From contig WNNJ02002550.1 of NCBI GenBank assembly GCA_012934845.2, positions 62,001 through 126,000 of the forward strand: a DNA stretch of 64,000 nt, in the 5' to 3' direction. The number at the start of each line of letters is the position of its first letter. Position 1 is the first letter of the stretch. Shown here piece after piece: positions 12,135 to 23,999 of this stretch. A program made the position numbers and the translations under genes. The stretch comes from Pomphorhynchus laevis (Eukaryota; Acanthocephala; Palaeacanthocephala; Echinorhynchida; Pomphorhynchidae). The notes under the pieces are model-generated. The model saw only the letters and a list, made by a program, of their open reading frames with translations, had not been told where the DNA came from and made no database searches.

Positions 12135-12626
12135 ATCATTTCAATGACCACGACTCGAGATAAAGAAGCAAGATCAGACATAATGTGCAATGAACTATTT
12201 GGACAAATCACGGAGCGATCCTTTATGGACATATGCATATACGACTAATCAGCCCTGTCGTACTCCTTACATCACATGCCAGACGCATTCAAATATCATT
12301 AAGAAAGTAAAAAGTCCCAATACAGCGAATGGATTACGAGTATAGAAAGAGCGTATTTCCATCCCTTTATAATGTCTACAGTTGGGGGACTTGGAACAAC
12401 CGTTAACCATATGCTAAAAAGGAAAGTAGGAAAATATTCACTGCAAAACACAAAATCTTATTCTGTCACTATTCATTCCTACAGATGCCGTTTATCCCTG
12501 ATATTGGCACGTGTAAATTCAACGACAATGCGAGGTAGATTCAGATCTTTATTAGAAAGCGGTAAAACATCACAGTTAGGAACGCTTCCTAGCTCAACAT
12601 TTTTGGTTAATGACACATCAATTTAA
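12135..12626 (+). pseudogene. LINE (non-LTR retrotransposon) C-terminal fragment
   Basis: The frame QYSEWITSIERAYFHPFIMS continues as TVGGLGTTVNHMLKRKVG and later YRCRLSLILARVNSTTMRG. The pattern F-x-P-F-I-x-S-x-x-GG-x-G, then a tyrosine and an R-x-RLSxxLxRxxxxxxRG block, is characteristic of the extreme C-terminus of many LINE reverse-transcriptase polyproteins. An upstream piece (TTTRDKEARSDIMCNELFG, from about 12145) fits the pre-terminal block of such proteins but is separated by stops. The element is therefore an old, 5'-truncated and broken copy. No poly-A tail was noted. Confidence 0.6.
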
Positions 12627-12639
12627 ATTATTCATTTGA

Positions 12640-13900
12640 TTTATTTGTTTTATTAATAAATCTATATCTCTTATAAAAATAATTATATTAATAATTATAA
12701 TATTATAACTAATATTATATATTAATTATTAATATTATTATATTCTTCTTTTTTTAGTGTCTTTCCCATGTAAGGACGGGGTCCTCTGTATTAATATTAT
12801 ATTAATAGATATAATTATCACTATCGTGTGATTAATAATCTTATAATTAATATCTTAATAATAAGATGAGTTCTATAAACATCCATTAAATCAAGATTAT
12901 AAGGTTACATATATTTTTGCACAATAATGCAGAGTACAGTTTTTAGGCACAACCGATGCATTTCCTCTAGTGTTTTTATCGTACACGTTAAAACATACGG
13001 CTAATTTCCACAACTAAATGAAATCTCTGATTTTATGAGCGTAATTTACGCATTTCCGTAATTGGAGATGATAGAGTTTTGAATCGAAATGCAATGCAGA
13101 TATTTAAGTCGTTGTTTTTCATCTGTTTTTTCTTTCTTATACTGATACCGGCGATATAATTTGAACTAGCGCCTAGTTTAAATCTGAATTTAGTTTTAAT
13201 AATGTGCAATGCAACGACGGCATTTCAGTCGACCGATTAAGTCATAATCTATATGATCTCAATATAAATATTTTGTCTATTTATTAAAGTTAACCACATA
13301 TCATGATGTTTAGAGGTTTCTAATTCATCAAAGATGCTCATAATTTAAATCCTAATTTGGTGTAATTAATATACAATAACGATAAATATTTATGACATCA
13401 GTTGAAAATATAAAATTAAATATCGACTTTAAAAGTATCGTTCGTTCAAGAATTTCAAGAATTCGTTCAAGAATGGCCAAAGCCGCCATCAAATAATATA
13501 CAAGCTCAAATATTAAGCATAATAACAAGCGTAGCTCAATACCACGATTAATAAGAGTGATAATGGGACAACATCTGAACTTCAATGTATCTCTCTACAT
13601 TAAATTAAGTTCATGAATTAATTTAATTAATTAAAAAATTAATTTAAACAAACTCAAACAAGCACAAAGTGTAATCAGCAATAAATTAAAAAACGATTAG
13701 TTGAAATTTAGAGGATATTTTCTTGCGATGTTTGCTTTCCTAAATCATCAAAAATTATCACCAAAATCACTAGAAAGCACTTGTGTTAAGCAATGTGTTA
13801 AGATTGATTTATTAGAATATAACTTGTATTGATACAAGAAAATATCTATCAAAAAAATTAAAACGTATTTAATTATGTTGTAATATGTAATATTACATTT
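12640..13900. other. AT-rich intergenic DNA with a short GC-richer relic
   Basis: Mostly AT-rich. At 12757-12790 there is a short less AT-rich tract (GTCTTTCCCATGTAAGGACG) that looks like a fragment of an interspersed repeat. No gene recognised. Confidence 0.4.
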
Positions 13901-13919
13901 TAAATATGTAATATTTAAA

Positions 13920-16370
13920 AAAAGATCAAGTAACTGAGTATACGTATATTATATTATTTATAAATCAAACATAATGATTAATAAAAATAAAAATTTAAAT
14001 ATGAAAATCATAAAAATTTAATGCTTTAATAATATTTAACTACGATATGATAGGCGTTTAATTATCTGTTTTAATCTATTATAAATATTTTATCTATTTT
14101 ATATATTTCAATCGTAAGTATTCATATTCTAGTTGTTTAATCCAGTATAATGCTCTAATTTGGATTAATGTAAATTTCAAATATAGCTTTTGCTGCGTAT
14201 TTTGATTTAAATTTTAATATTTAATGAATTATATTTGATATTATTAATTTTTAATAATATAGTGTTGATTTATATATTTTACAATATTTTTTGATGTAAT
14301 TTTTATAGTAACCTAGTTTAAAATATGTATCGATTAAATTATTTAAATGATTTTGAAGAAAGCCAATATCGTTACAAATTGTTGCAATTCTTAAAATTTT
14401 ATTATTTAATGTATTATATTTTATATAATATGGTATTCATGAATGCACATGCAAAAATATATTTGCAAATTTAATAATAAATAATATTTAATTTTATATT
14501 TAAAATTATATTTATTTTTATTATATTCAACTTTAATAATATTTTGTGGATTTATATATTTTACTATTTTCTGTTTGATGTTATTTTTATAGTAACATAG
14601 TTTAAAATATGCATCTATTAAATTATTTAAATGATTTTAAACTAAGCCAATATCGTTGCAAATTGTTGCAAGTCTTATAATTTTATTATTTAATGTATTA
14701 TATTTAATATTATATGATATGCATGAGTGTTTTCCGCTTAAGATTTAAAATTTAATTTTAATATTATTGTGTTGATTTATATATTTTACTATTTACTGTT
14801 TAATATTATTTTTATAGTAACATAAATTTGAAATATTTATACAGTGTAGATTTATTTTTTAATATTGTTTTTGTATAATTTATATTTATTTAAAGTTATA
14901 ATCTAAAACAAAAATCAATTTTTATAAATTGATTAATAAATAATATACGATGTATCAGAATAAGGATTAGTGGTCATTAGGAGGACTGCTATGTTATCAT
15001 GTTTCGACCACTATTTCTCGGCCAAACATTGAAGCGGACAAAATACATGGCAATTACGTATTTTTGCTGATAAAATTTTATTATCTAGTATCTTATTCTA
15101 ATACATGGTATATTATTTATCATCTATCCATAAAAATCGCTAGTGATTTAAATTTGTTTTTAATAATTTTACTATTTACTGTCTGATATTATTTTTATAG
15201 TAACATATACTTTATATCTTTATATAGTTTATATTTATTTTTTACACAGTTATGAACCAATTCATCTTTTTTAAAGCTTAAAAATAAATCAGCTGTAATT
15301 GGGCTACTATTAACTCCCATTTAAACACCTTTTATTTGTCTAAATGTAGATGCCCGTATTTTTAAATAATTAAAAATTAAATAATTAAATAATTATAAAT
15401 AATTATAAATAATTTAATAATTTTATATAAGATTTTATTTAATTTTTATCAAGTTTAAATCTCAAATTGAAATTTAAAATAATTGACTAATAAATAATGA
15501 ATTTACTAATTAATAATGATAATGCATCAGAATAAATATTAGAGTTCATCAGAAGGAACTGTTCTAATATCAGGTTTCGGATCCTATTCATCGATACAAC
15601 AAATCAGCGGGGACAAATACATGCTAATGACGTATTTTCTCTGATAAAATTTGATTATCTAGTAAATCTTGTTCTAATACAAAGCATATTGTTTATTATC
15701 CATCCATGATTTTAAATTAATTTTTAATATTATTGTGGTGATTTATATATTTTACTATTTTCTGTTTAATGATATTTTTATAGTAACTTAGTTTAAAATA
15801 TGCATCTATCAAATTATTTAAATGATTTTTAAGAAAGCCAATATCGTTTCAAATTGTTGCAATTCTTAAAATTTCATTATTTAATGTATTATATTTTATA
15901 TTATATGGTATGCATGAATGCTCATGCAAAAATGTGTTTCGTGTAAATTTTAATATGTCATCTTTACGATATAAATTAAAAATAGTTTAAATTGATGTTA
16001 ATTAAATGTTCATATCAAGATATATATTTTCTTTATCATTAATGTTGGTTTTATTAAGAATGAGGCTACCTGGGTAAATTCGTTCGCTTTTTGAATACAA
16101 ATTATTAGAGTTAAATACACATATATCATCAATGTATCGAAACATATATTTCATATATTTATATTGTTTAGATTTAGTTTTTACACAGTTATGAACAAAT
16201 TCATATTCTATAAAGCTTAAAAATAAGTAAGCTATAATTGGGCTACAATTACCTCTCATTATAATACCTTTTAATTGTCTAAGTATAGATGTACCTACTT
16301 TTAAATAATTTCGATTTATCAAAATAATTAATATAAATATAATGACTAGTTCATAATTGATCATTTGGGA
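13920..16370 (-). mobile_element. Cluster of PLE fragments (tail units and RT pieces)
   Basis: At least four overlapping remnants of the Penelope-like family, all in minus orientation. Tail units lie at about 13930-14100, 14900-15130 and 15360-15710. Pieces encoding the C-terminal part of the reverse transcriptase recur at about 14330-14460, 14600-14735 and 15165-15345. The longest piece (15700-16364) still reads MRGNCSPIIAYLFLSFIEYE and [16 protein letters not shown], that is the SPxxA block and the YIDD catalytic box. All are broken. The repeated shared segments suggest successive 5'-truncated insertions or tandem copies. Confidence 0.8.
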
Positions 16371-16799
16371 TAAAATATAAATATTGGAAATAAATAATTA
16401 TTAATCAATAATTATCTACAATTGTGAAATTCTTCACGATACCAGATACATATAACAACAACATTCATGATGATGAACACATTTCATCAAAATCATAAAA
16501 AATCATTTGTCTGAAATTTATGTCTAATATTAAAACTGTATTTTTAATACTTCTCAAATATTTTGTTACTGAAAATATAGTTTTATCGTTTTAAATTGAG
16601 TTCATTTATTGGTTCATATTTTTAAAAGTAGTTTATAAAAAATATTTTTTTATAATTTATATGCTGTTTTTATTTATGAAATAATATTTGACTGACAGCT
16701 ATTTTAGCAAATGAAAGCAAATCTAATTGATTATATAATTTGTTGCGGTTAAGACAACTTTCGATTTGAAATATCGTAATTTGTCTATTGTAAGTTGCA

Positions 16800-16995
16800 C
16801 TTAGGATATGAAATATCGTAATTGCGATTTCGTAAGATATTGCACTTTACGATATCTTTAATATATTACGATATTTCAATATCGTAAGATTTTTGAAATA
16901 TATCTTAAGATAATAATATATCGTAAGATATGAAATATATCTTACGAAAAACATGAAATATATCTTATGCAAAACACTCACCAAGGTTTTGATAA
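16800..16995. repeat. Short degenerate tandem/palindromic repeats (ATCGTAAGATAT type)
   Basis: The motif ATATCGTAAGATAT and its reverse complement recur about ten times in 200 bp, interspersed with TGAAATATATCTTACG. It is a local satellite-like patch without coding potential. Confidence 0.6.
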
Positions 16996-16999
16996 ATAG

Positions 17000-17850
17000 T
17001 TAATGCAAAAAATAATGTATTATGTAGGCGAAAGCAATAATGAGTTAATGTTAAATAGATTGTTTTAGCATTTATAAATATAAAATATTGTTACTTTACA
17101 AATATTTGTAATGTCTAAGTAATAACTTAATTTATATGTAAGGTATTTAATTGAATTCAAGGATTCTCTTGTGGTGCGTTATAAATTGACATCGGAAAGT
17201 TTTCCACGACAAATATGCAAATGGGGTTCAAAGACTAACTTACCTCATTTGCTATCTTGCAAGATATCAGAGACTTAATAGCTAAAGAGCTAACAGAGTA
17301 TTTACGCTCCTTAGAAGTTAAGCCTGTACTTAAATAAGTGTACACAGCCCTAATTTTTGATCAGTCAAAAGAAGTTCGTGATAATAAGGCACGATTTTGA
17401 CGCAATCACACAAACGCAATGTTTTATTTGGTTAACTCCTGAAGAGCTACGCAATGAAAGTGATAGCCGCTGTTGATCTTATTACAAAAATTAAAACTGT
17501 AAAGACAGTTGTATAATATTTGTTTGTATGTATTTATTTTTATATTTATTTGTATATTTAATTTTGGTATCAAATCATCGTACATCCATGAATTATCATA
17601 ATATAGTGAATTTAAATGTGCCTTGCCTCCAACAATGTGATCCAACATCAGAGATAACTGTAAACATCAATGAACTCAAATTTAAAAGTTGTCTTCAAAG
17701 TTAAATTTTAAAACCATTCAAATTTACGTGGTTTATACAAAACAGTTCCAAAAATTAAAAAATTATAATTATCATTATAATTCTTAATATGATATAATAT
17801 AATTATTTTTCTCTATATTACTTAAAATGTTACTCGCATTCTAGCTGAAT
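17000..17850. other. Intergenic DNA, possible minor ORF
   Basis: A mixed-composition stretch at 17160-17480 is less AT-rich than the surroundings. On the minus strand, 17424-17648 encodes MLDHIVGGKAHLNSLYYDNS and then becomes Ile/Asn/Lys-rich. No family is recognised and a chance ORF is likely. Confidence 0.25.
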
Positions 17851-17855
17851 ACGAG

Positions 17856-17968
17856 TTTATCAGGAATCGTCGAAATATTGAAACGCCGTTGATTTTACCA
17901 AAAAATCCAGGCAAGATTGAACACTACGAGCAAAAGAAGTATAAGCAAGAAACGTACAATATTTAGCC
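17856..17968 (+). CDS. Possible terminal exon, unknown gene
   Basis: Following a plausible acceptor (GCATTCTAG at about 17847-17855), the frame EYEFIRNRRNIETPLILPKN continues to HYEQKKYKQETYNI and a TAG stop. Amino-acid usage is balanced and the local composition is less AT-rich than the flanks, which is why I list it. No upstream exon or family could be identified. Confidence 0.2.
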
Positions 17969-17969
17969 T

Positions 17970-20900
17970 TATTTCAAAAATATATATGATCTACCAAACC
18001 CTCATTAGCAATATTGTACGATATCACAATATTGACACAATATTAACGACAATTCAGAGAAACAACAGCTCATGAAAGACAAAACCAGAATCGTCAATAG
18101 AGTAATAACGGCGCAGAAGATTTGATAGAAAGATAATGTCTTAGCATGAAAATACTTGAGAATATTATCAATACAATCTGATTATTGCATCTCTCTGCTT
18201 ATATTTCCTAGCAGAGATATATCTCAAATGGTTTGAACAAAACATTTCTAAAAATGAAAATATTATAATTATCGCTAAAAAATAAATCAAATAATGCAAA
18301 GAATTCATTCTATCCAAATAACCTTTAGCTAAATGATAGAACACATGAGAACTAAATAAATTGAGAAACGAAAGAAATTAACAAAATCTTATTCTCCATA
18401 TTTCAATTAAAAAATGTCATGTGTAGAAGGCAACACATTTTAAGCCAAGGTTCTTGTTGTATGACGAAAATGAGAGCGGAGAAACGATAACTACAATTCG
18501 AGTAGATGATGTGAAATGATATTGGGAAGCTGCAGCAAACGCCAAAGCATAATAAGTTTGTGATAACATGCTCGTTTCAATTCATTTTAACAAAATCAGG
18601 TTTGTGAATAATTTGTTTGAGCCGGTATCATAGATTCGTTATGACATGTACAGTAGATATTTTCTATTCCAATTGCTATAGGTGACCGTCAATTAAATTA
18701 TTATTAAATTACGGGCGTCAATATTAAATTATGGATACACGTAGTTGTGTTCTACTGGGACGAGCCTCTTTAAATCGTAATATATTATAAAAAATGAATT
18801 AATTTGTTAAGTAAACGGAAGTTTTCTTGTATAATATTAAAAGCATCTATTGTAAAATCAACTTAATTTTAAGTAATGTACAGAAATAAATCATTTTGAT
18901 TTAATTTCGTAGGTCAAATATTTAAAATCATACCTTCTTAAAGCTAATTTTAAACAACAAAAGTGCAAACCACAATATGTTTAAAACTAACAGCAATTAA
19001 CAAATCTTTAAAACTACTTAAGTATTTAGTAAATGTGGCTTTAAATGTAAATTTTGTTGTTTATTAGGAGTAAAACGGCTTTGAAATGGTTTCTAAAAGA
19101 AAACATTTTTTTATCAATTCTTTAACTACTATAATTGAGCATAGATGGCATTAACCAACTAACCTCGGAAATATTTTACTGCTACTATCAAAGAACACTT
19201 TCAAACAGAAATCTGTCACTTACATTTCACAGAATTCGTTTACAGTAAAGAACAAATCGTTCTTCTGGAAAACATTACACTGTTATATTCTCAATCACTA
19301 AATGTTAGAAAGCATTTAAAATATAGTAAGCATTCAAATTCAGCCTTCTTTATCCATTTAATTCAGAGCTCCTAGTTTGCAAAAACACAATATGCTGCCC
19401 TCCTATTTATGTGGTAAAATGAAGAAAAATACCTAAGAAATGAAAAATAGCAAAAGTAAAAAAGAATGAAGGCAAAACTGAGTAAACAAGTAAACAGCAT
19501 CCTTTATCAGTGCTAGAGATATAGAAATTATTGCCTCGTTCAAGAAGCACCAAAATAAACTGTGATATAAAATGTTCCTCATTTTTCTTTCAGACATAAA
19601 GATTAGACCTTTTTTTATCAGTTACGTTAATTTTGTTGATGGTATATTTGTGTTGTATATAAATTGAGAAGTATTTTATCAATCGGTCTATAAATCTTGA
19701 AAACATTTGTAGATATTTTCACTCTATAAATAACCCGATTATACAAAATACAAAACTACTTGAAATTTCGCAAAATGTTTATCTACTTACATATTTAAAT
19801 ATCCGATGAGATCGAGTGACCCAAAATTTTATGAATTTCTGCTAATTAGATATTTATAATGAAAATTGTAGTTCATTTTGTGATGTTACTAACAATTAAA
19901 TGTCATTGATATTGATTTAAAAACGATTTTTAGAATGACAACAAAGCAGAATTTCTACCTTGTGTCAATTATGATAATTATGATATGATTTTTATTTTAA
20001 AATAATAAAAAAATAGTAGTTAATATTAGTTAAAATATATTAAATTTTAATAATAGGTGATTTTCGCTAAATAACATCACGATTCTGCATCATACGTTTA
20101 TATAATAATTACGTAACAATAATATAGTTATATTATACAATATAGTATATACTGTATAGTATTTATATTATAATATAATATATAATCATTTTTATATAAT
20201 ATATTATATAATATTATATTATATACTGTATTATATTACATTATATTATATACTATATATAATATATATAGTATATTTATATTTATATATAGTATATAGT
20301 ATATTTTACGTATATTTAAATAAGTTTTTCAGTTTCTCTTTAATATAATTATTTTATCAAATTTAAAACCAGTAAAACTTACAGAAATGGCATAACTAAT
20401 ATTTTAAATATTAGTTAATATTAGTTAAAATATATTAAATTTTAATAATAGTAGATTTTAAATAATATACAGAATTTAAATTGGACCCATTTTAGTGAAC
20501 TACATATTTTTTTATAAAGACTGCATATATTTTTATTATGTAGAGTAAAATATAATACATTTAATAAATACATTATTATGTTTTAAAAAGCACTAATTTT
20601 ATTTTTATGAATTGCTGTTACCTATAAATTATGAGTCATTCAGTGATAAGAATTTCTAGCTAAAAGAATTGTAAATTGACTACTTATATTCAACTTAGAC
20701 TAATTGGAATCTAACTAGATTTCGATGCTAGATATATTATTCCCTGATATCGAAATGCAACTGTTTTAACGATAAAGAAATAATTATTACATGATTGAGT
20801 TTTTAATTAAACTGTAAAAAGCAATCAATTTAATTCCTTATTGATACATTTTGAGTTTCTAAAATTTCAATACGGATTTTACGAGAATTTTTATTTAATT

Positions 20901-20985
20901 AAATGTAATTAAATTATTCAATAACAATTTAATATAATTTAATTTAATCATAACTCTATAAAAATATTAAACATTTAAAGTTTAA
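17970..20985. other. Intergenic AT-rich DNA with AT dinucleotide-rich tract
   Basis: No gene was recognised. A less AT-rich patch at about 18430-18560 has a short frame (YDENESGETITTIRVDDVK) followed by stops and could be a decayed element. From about 20100 to 20330 the sequence is almost pure A/T with TATA-type runs and long self-complementary stretches. Confidence 0.4.
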
Positions 20986-20989
20986 TTAA

Positions 20990-21620
20990 TCAGATCAGCT
21001 AACTGAGTCTACTTATTCTATACTATATCTAACTTAAAAATATTGATAAATAAAATAAAAATTAAATAATAAATACTTATATGATAAATAATTTTAAACA
21101 ATAAATAACTAATAAATATAATAATTAATATTTACATAAAGATAATATATTATCTAAATTATTTTTGTTTTCTGTGTTTTGTTTTGCCCCCGTGTTTCTT
21201 TAACAATTTCGCTAAAGATAATTTTAATGATATGTAACTAATCAGATCAGATAACTAAGTATATTATATTTTTATAAATTATAAATAATGTTAAATAAAA
21301 TTTAAATAATTTAATTATAAATAATTATAAATAATAAATAATTGTTATATAAAATTTTGTATAATTTATATCAAGTAAAAATTTAAAATTGAAATTTTAA
21401 ATAAAAGTTAATTTTTATGAATTATCCAATAAGCAACTTACGATATATTCGAATAAAGAATAAAATTCATCTTAAGGAATTGCTATGTTATCAGGTTTCG
21501 GATCCTAATCATCGACCCAACATAAAAGTAGGGCTAAATATTTGCTAATGGCGCATTGCTTCTGATGAAATTTGATTATAAAGTGTATCTTATTCTAATA
21601 TAACGTATATTAAATTATAT
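20990..21620 (-). mobile_element. PLE tail units (two, one partial)
   Basis: Two successive starts of the tail unit on the plus strand, CAGATCAGCTAACTGAGTCT near 20990 and CAGATCAGATAACTAAG near 21242. They are followed by the conserved blocks ATCTTAAGGAATTGCTATGT (about 21470), TCAGGTTTCGGATCC (about 21490) and TCTTATTCTAATATAACGTA (about 21588). The element sense is minus. Confidence 0.75.
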
Positions 21621-21739
21621 TTGTAATTTATTATTTATAAAGTTTTTTTCGCTTAAGAGTTTAAATTTATTTTTAATAATATTTTGTTGATTTAAATATT
21701 AAAGATACAGGTGACGTTATATTAATAAGAAAGACTTTC

Positions 21740-21935
21740 AATACAACTTTTTAATTAACACAAACAGGAAAGTATAAACCTGCATGATTTTTTACAACCT
21801 TCATAGGGAAGCTTAACCCGGAATGCGCCTACCACAGACGCCTTGCCCTCAATGGGGCGTTTCGACCTTAGTCTACTCATGACTACAAGATGGTCTCATC
21901 AGTGTGGCCATGTAGCTATACAAAAAGATAAGAAA
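21740..21935 (-). mobile_element. Hammerhead-ribozyme repeat, copy 1 (truncated)
   Basis: GC-richer repeat shared with 53105-53480 and 54470-54950. Read on the minus strand it runs from the hammerhead (21832-21907) into GGTAGGCGCATTCCGGGTTA, AAGGTTGTAAAAA and CATGCAGGTTTATACTTTCC, then TTAATTAAAAAGTTGTATTG. The last part matches the end of the copy at 54.9 kb. The part upstream of the ribozyme is missing here. It behaves like a small nonautonomous retroelement (SINE or retrozyme type). Confidence 0.75.
21832..21907 (-). ncRNA. Type I hammerhead ribozyme (copy 1)
   Basis: All hammerhead core parts are present in order on the minus strand. They are stem I strand CCACA, CUGAUGA, stem II closed by GACC/GGUC, GAAA, stem III CGCC/GGCG, UC, then stem I partner UGUGG. 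Both ends lie in stem I, which makes it type I. Predicted self-cleavage falls after the C of GUC, between 21837 and 21836. The conserved CUGAUGA and GAAA cores are intact. The same structure recurs at two other loci with compatible pairings. No activity has been shown here. Confidence 0.88.
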
Positions 21936-22049
21936 GAATAGCAAGTCATTACATAGAATTCACATGTTTTCAGTGTTTGCTTTTCAGTAAAAGTTAATCG
22001 TTAGCTCCTATAGAATTGTTGGATCATGTGCAAAATTGTTAACTCTTCT

Positions 22050-22370
22050 ATTAAATAAGCAAGCTATAATGAAATAAGCTAAAATGAAATTTATCGATAT
22101 ATGATAGTGGGAAAGATGAGATTTGATGAAATTGGAAAATATGTAGAAGGGAATAACATAATTGGGGATAAAGGGTTAGCATACGCATACTACAGCCCTG
22201 CCGTGTATAGGAATTCGTATTTGGCAATATGTGTTGTAGTATCCTTGTAACAATGAAAGTAACGATGTAATGAGAAACCGAAAATAACATAGGGCTAATA
22301 GGATCGCCTTGCAACCCATCTTTGTTGTAGTGAAATAATTAACAATTTCTTGACAAGACAAAAATAATAA
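22050..22370 (-). pseudogene. LINE reverse-transcriptase fragment
   Basis: The minus strand encodes DGLQGDPISPMLFSVS, the signature of reverse-transcriptase motif 4 in non-LTR retrotransposons (G-x-x-QGDPxSPxLF). The frame is lost on both sides, and downstream text is degraded with no intact catalytic YxDD box visible. It sits between the hammerhead repeat and another LINE piece in the same orientation and may be part of one broken insertion. Confidence 0.6.
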
Positions 22371-22389
22371 CACATAAGATTTTTCTTGT

Positions 22390-22585
22390 CAACCAATGGT
22401 CCGGGTGTCGGGTCGTGGATGCAGTGTACAAATCAAACTACTCCAGAAATCTCGATCATGAGAGACAGACGAGAGTTCTCTTTCAGATAGCTCAAGGCGC
22501 TCTTCGGCCAGTTTCGAGATTTTATCTCTCCACCAGTACCGATGTCTACCTCTAGGTCTCTTTCCAAAAAGTCCTGCCTGGAAAA
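22390..22585 (-). pseudogene. LINE C-terminal coding fragment
   Basis: The minus strand reads GRHRYWWRDKISKLAEERLE followed by SERELSSVSHDRDFWSSLIC and then a proline/arginine-rich end. The pattern (basic GR-x-RW-x-D-x-I, then a charged helix and an RxFWxxL motif) is typical of the tail of CR1/RTE-like retrotransposon polyproteins. It ends abruptly against the PLE tail at 22588, suggesting that one inserted beside or into the other. Confidence 0.55.
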
Positions 22586-22587
22586 TC

Positions 22588-22985
22588 CTCTGAGTCTAAG
22601 TATTTAATATAATTATAAAATAAACAAAACATAATAATGCTAAATCAAAATTTAATAATTAAATAATAAAATAAATAATTGTTATAAGATTTTTTATAAT
22701 TTAAATCAAGTTAAAATAAAAAATTGAAATTTAAAATAAACGTCATTTTTATGAATTGACTAATAAATAACAGACGTTGTATCAGAATAAGGATTAGAGG
22801 TCATCAGGATGAACTGAAATGCTATCAGGTTTCGGACCTCATTCCTCGACACAACATAGCAACTAGGGCAAATAGGTGCTAATGATGTATTTTTTCTTAT
22901 GAAATTTGATTATCTAGTAATATATTCTAATACAAAGTATATTATTTATTATCCATTCATAAAAAATTTTCCGCTAATGATTTTA
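22588..22985 (-). repeat. PLE 3' tail unit, reference copy
   Basis: Non-coding tail attached to the RT of the best element, which identifies the many orphan tail units as PLE-derived. In element sense it contains TTTGTATTAGAATA, an AT-rich stretch, CCGAAACCTGATAGCAT, CATCCTGATGACCTC, AATCCTTATTCTGATACAAC and a terminal ACTTAGACTCAG. It includes pairs of complementary blocks described under findings. Confidence 0.75.
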
Positions 22986-23053
22986 AATTTATTTTTTATA
23001 ATATTGTGTTGATTTATATATTTTACTATTTTCTGTTTAATCTTATATTTATA

Positions 23054-23963
23054 CTAAACTAGTTTAAAATATGCATGTATTAAATTATTAAGTTGTTTTT
23101 GAAGAAATACAATATCGTTACAAATTGTTGCAATTCTTAAAATTTCATTATTTAATGTATTATATTTTATATTATATGGTATGCATGAATGCTCATGCAA
23201 AAATATGTTTCTTGTAAATTTAAATATGTCATCTTTACGATATAAATTAAAAGTAGTTTTAATTGATGTTAATTTAATGTTCATATCTAGATATATACCT
23301 TCTTTATCATTAATATTGGTTTTGTTAAGAATAAGGCTTTCTGGATAAATGTGCTCACTAATTGAATAAAAATTATTAGAATTAAATACACATATATCAT
23401 CAATGTATCGAAACATATATTTCATATATTTATATTGTTTAGATTTAGTTTTTACACAGTTATGAACAAATTCATATTCTATAAAGCTTAAAAACAAGTC
23501 AGCTATAATTGGGCTACTATTACGTCTCATTGGAATACCTTTTATTAGTCTAAATATAGATGTCCCTATATTGGATATTTCAATATCCAATATTGTCCTT
23601 ATTGGATATTGAAATATTTAAGGATTCTATTAATTCAATTTTATCCATATATTTATATTTACTTAATGGTTTAATTTTTATTAGATGGGCGTTATAATTA
23701 TTATAACATATATTTGTATATCGTTTTCCGAATATAAGATTAATTAATTTTACTAACGCTTCTTTAATATCTACTAAATCTAGATTTGTATAAAGCGTAA
23801 TAAAATCGTATGTATTTATATTTTGAAAATGTATTGCTTTTGTGTGTTCTAAAAATTCTTTTGTAGAATTAATACAGAAATAGTGTTTTATACCAGTATT
23901 AATTTCGATTACCTTGCAATATTTTTTAAAGTGTGCTTTAATTACTTTAAGTATTTTATTCAT
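23054..23963 (-). pseudogene. PLE reverse transcriptase core
   Basis: Two remnant frames hold the palm motifs in order. The first catalytic block is YDFITLYTNLDLVDIKEAL (aspartate in the typical PLE D-x-x-x-L-x-T-N context). The template-grip block is IPMRRNSSPIIADLFLSFIE, and the catalytic box is [14 protein letters not shown]. The C-terminal part contains the tract [20 protein letters not shown], which recurs in every fragment copy in the window. The copy is broken but recent enough that motifs are easy to read. Confidence 0.85.
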
Positions 23964-23999
23964 ATAGACAGAAAGTGGTTTTAATGTACATTTAAACGC

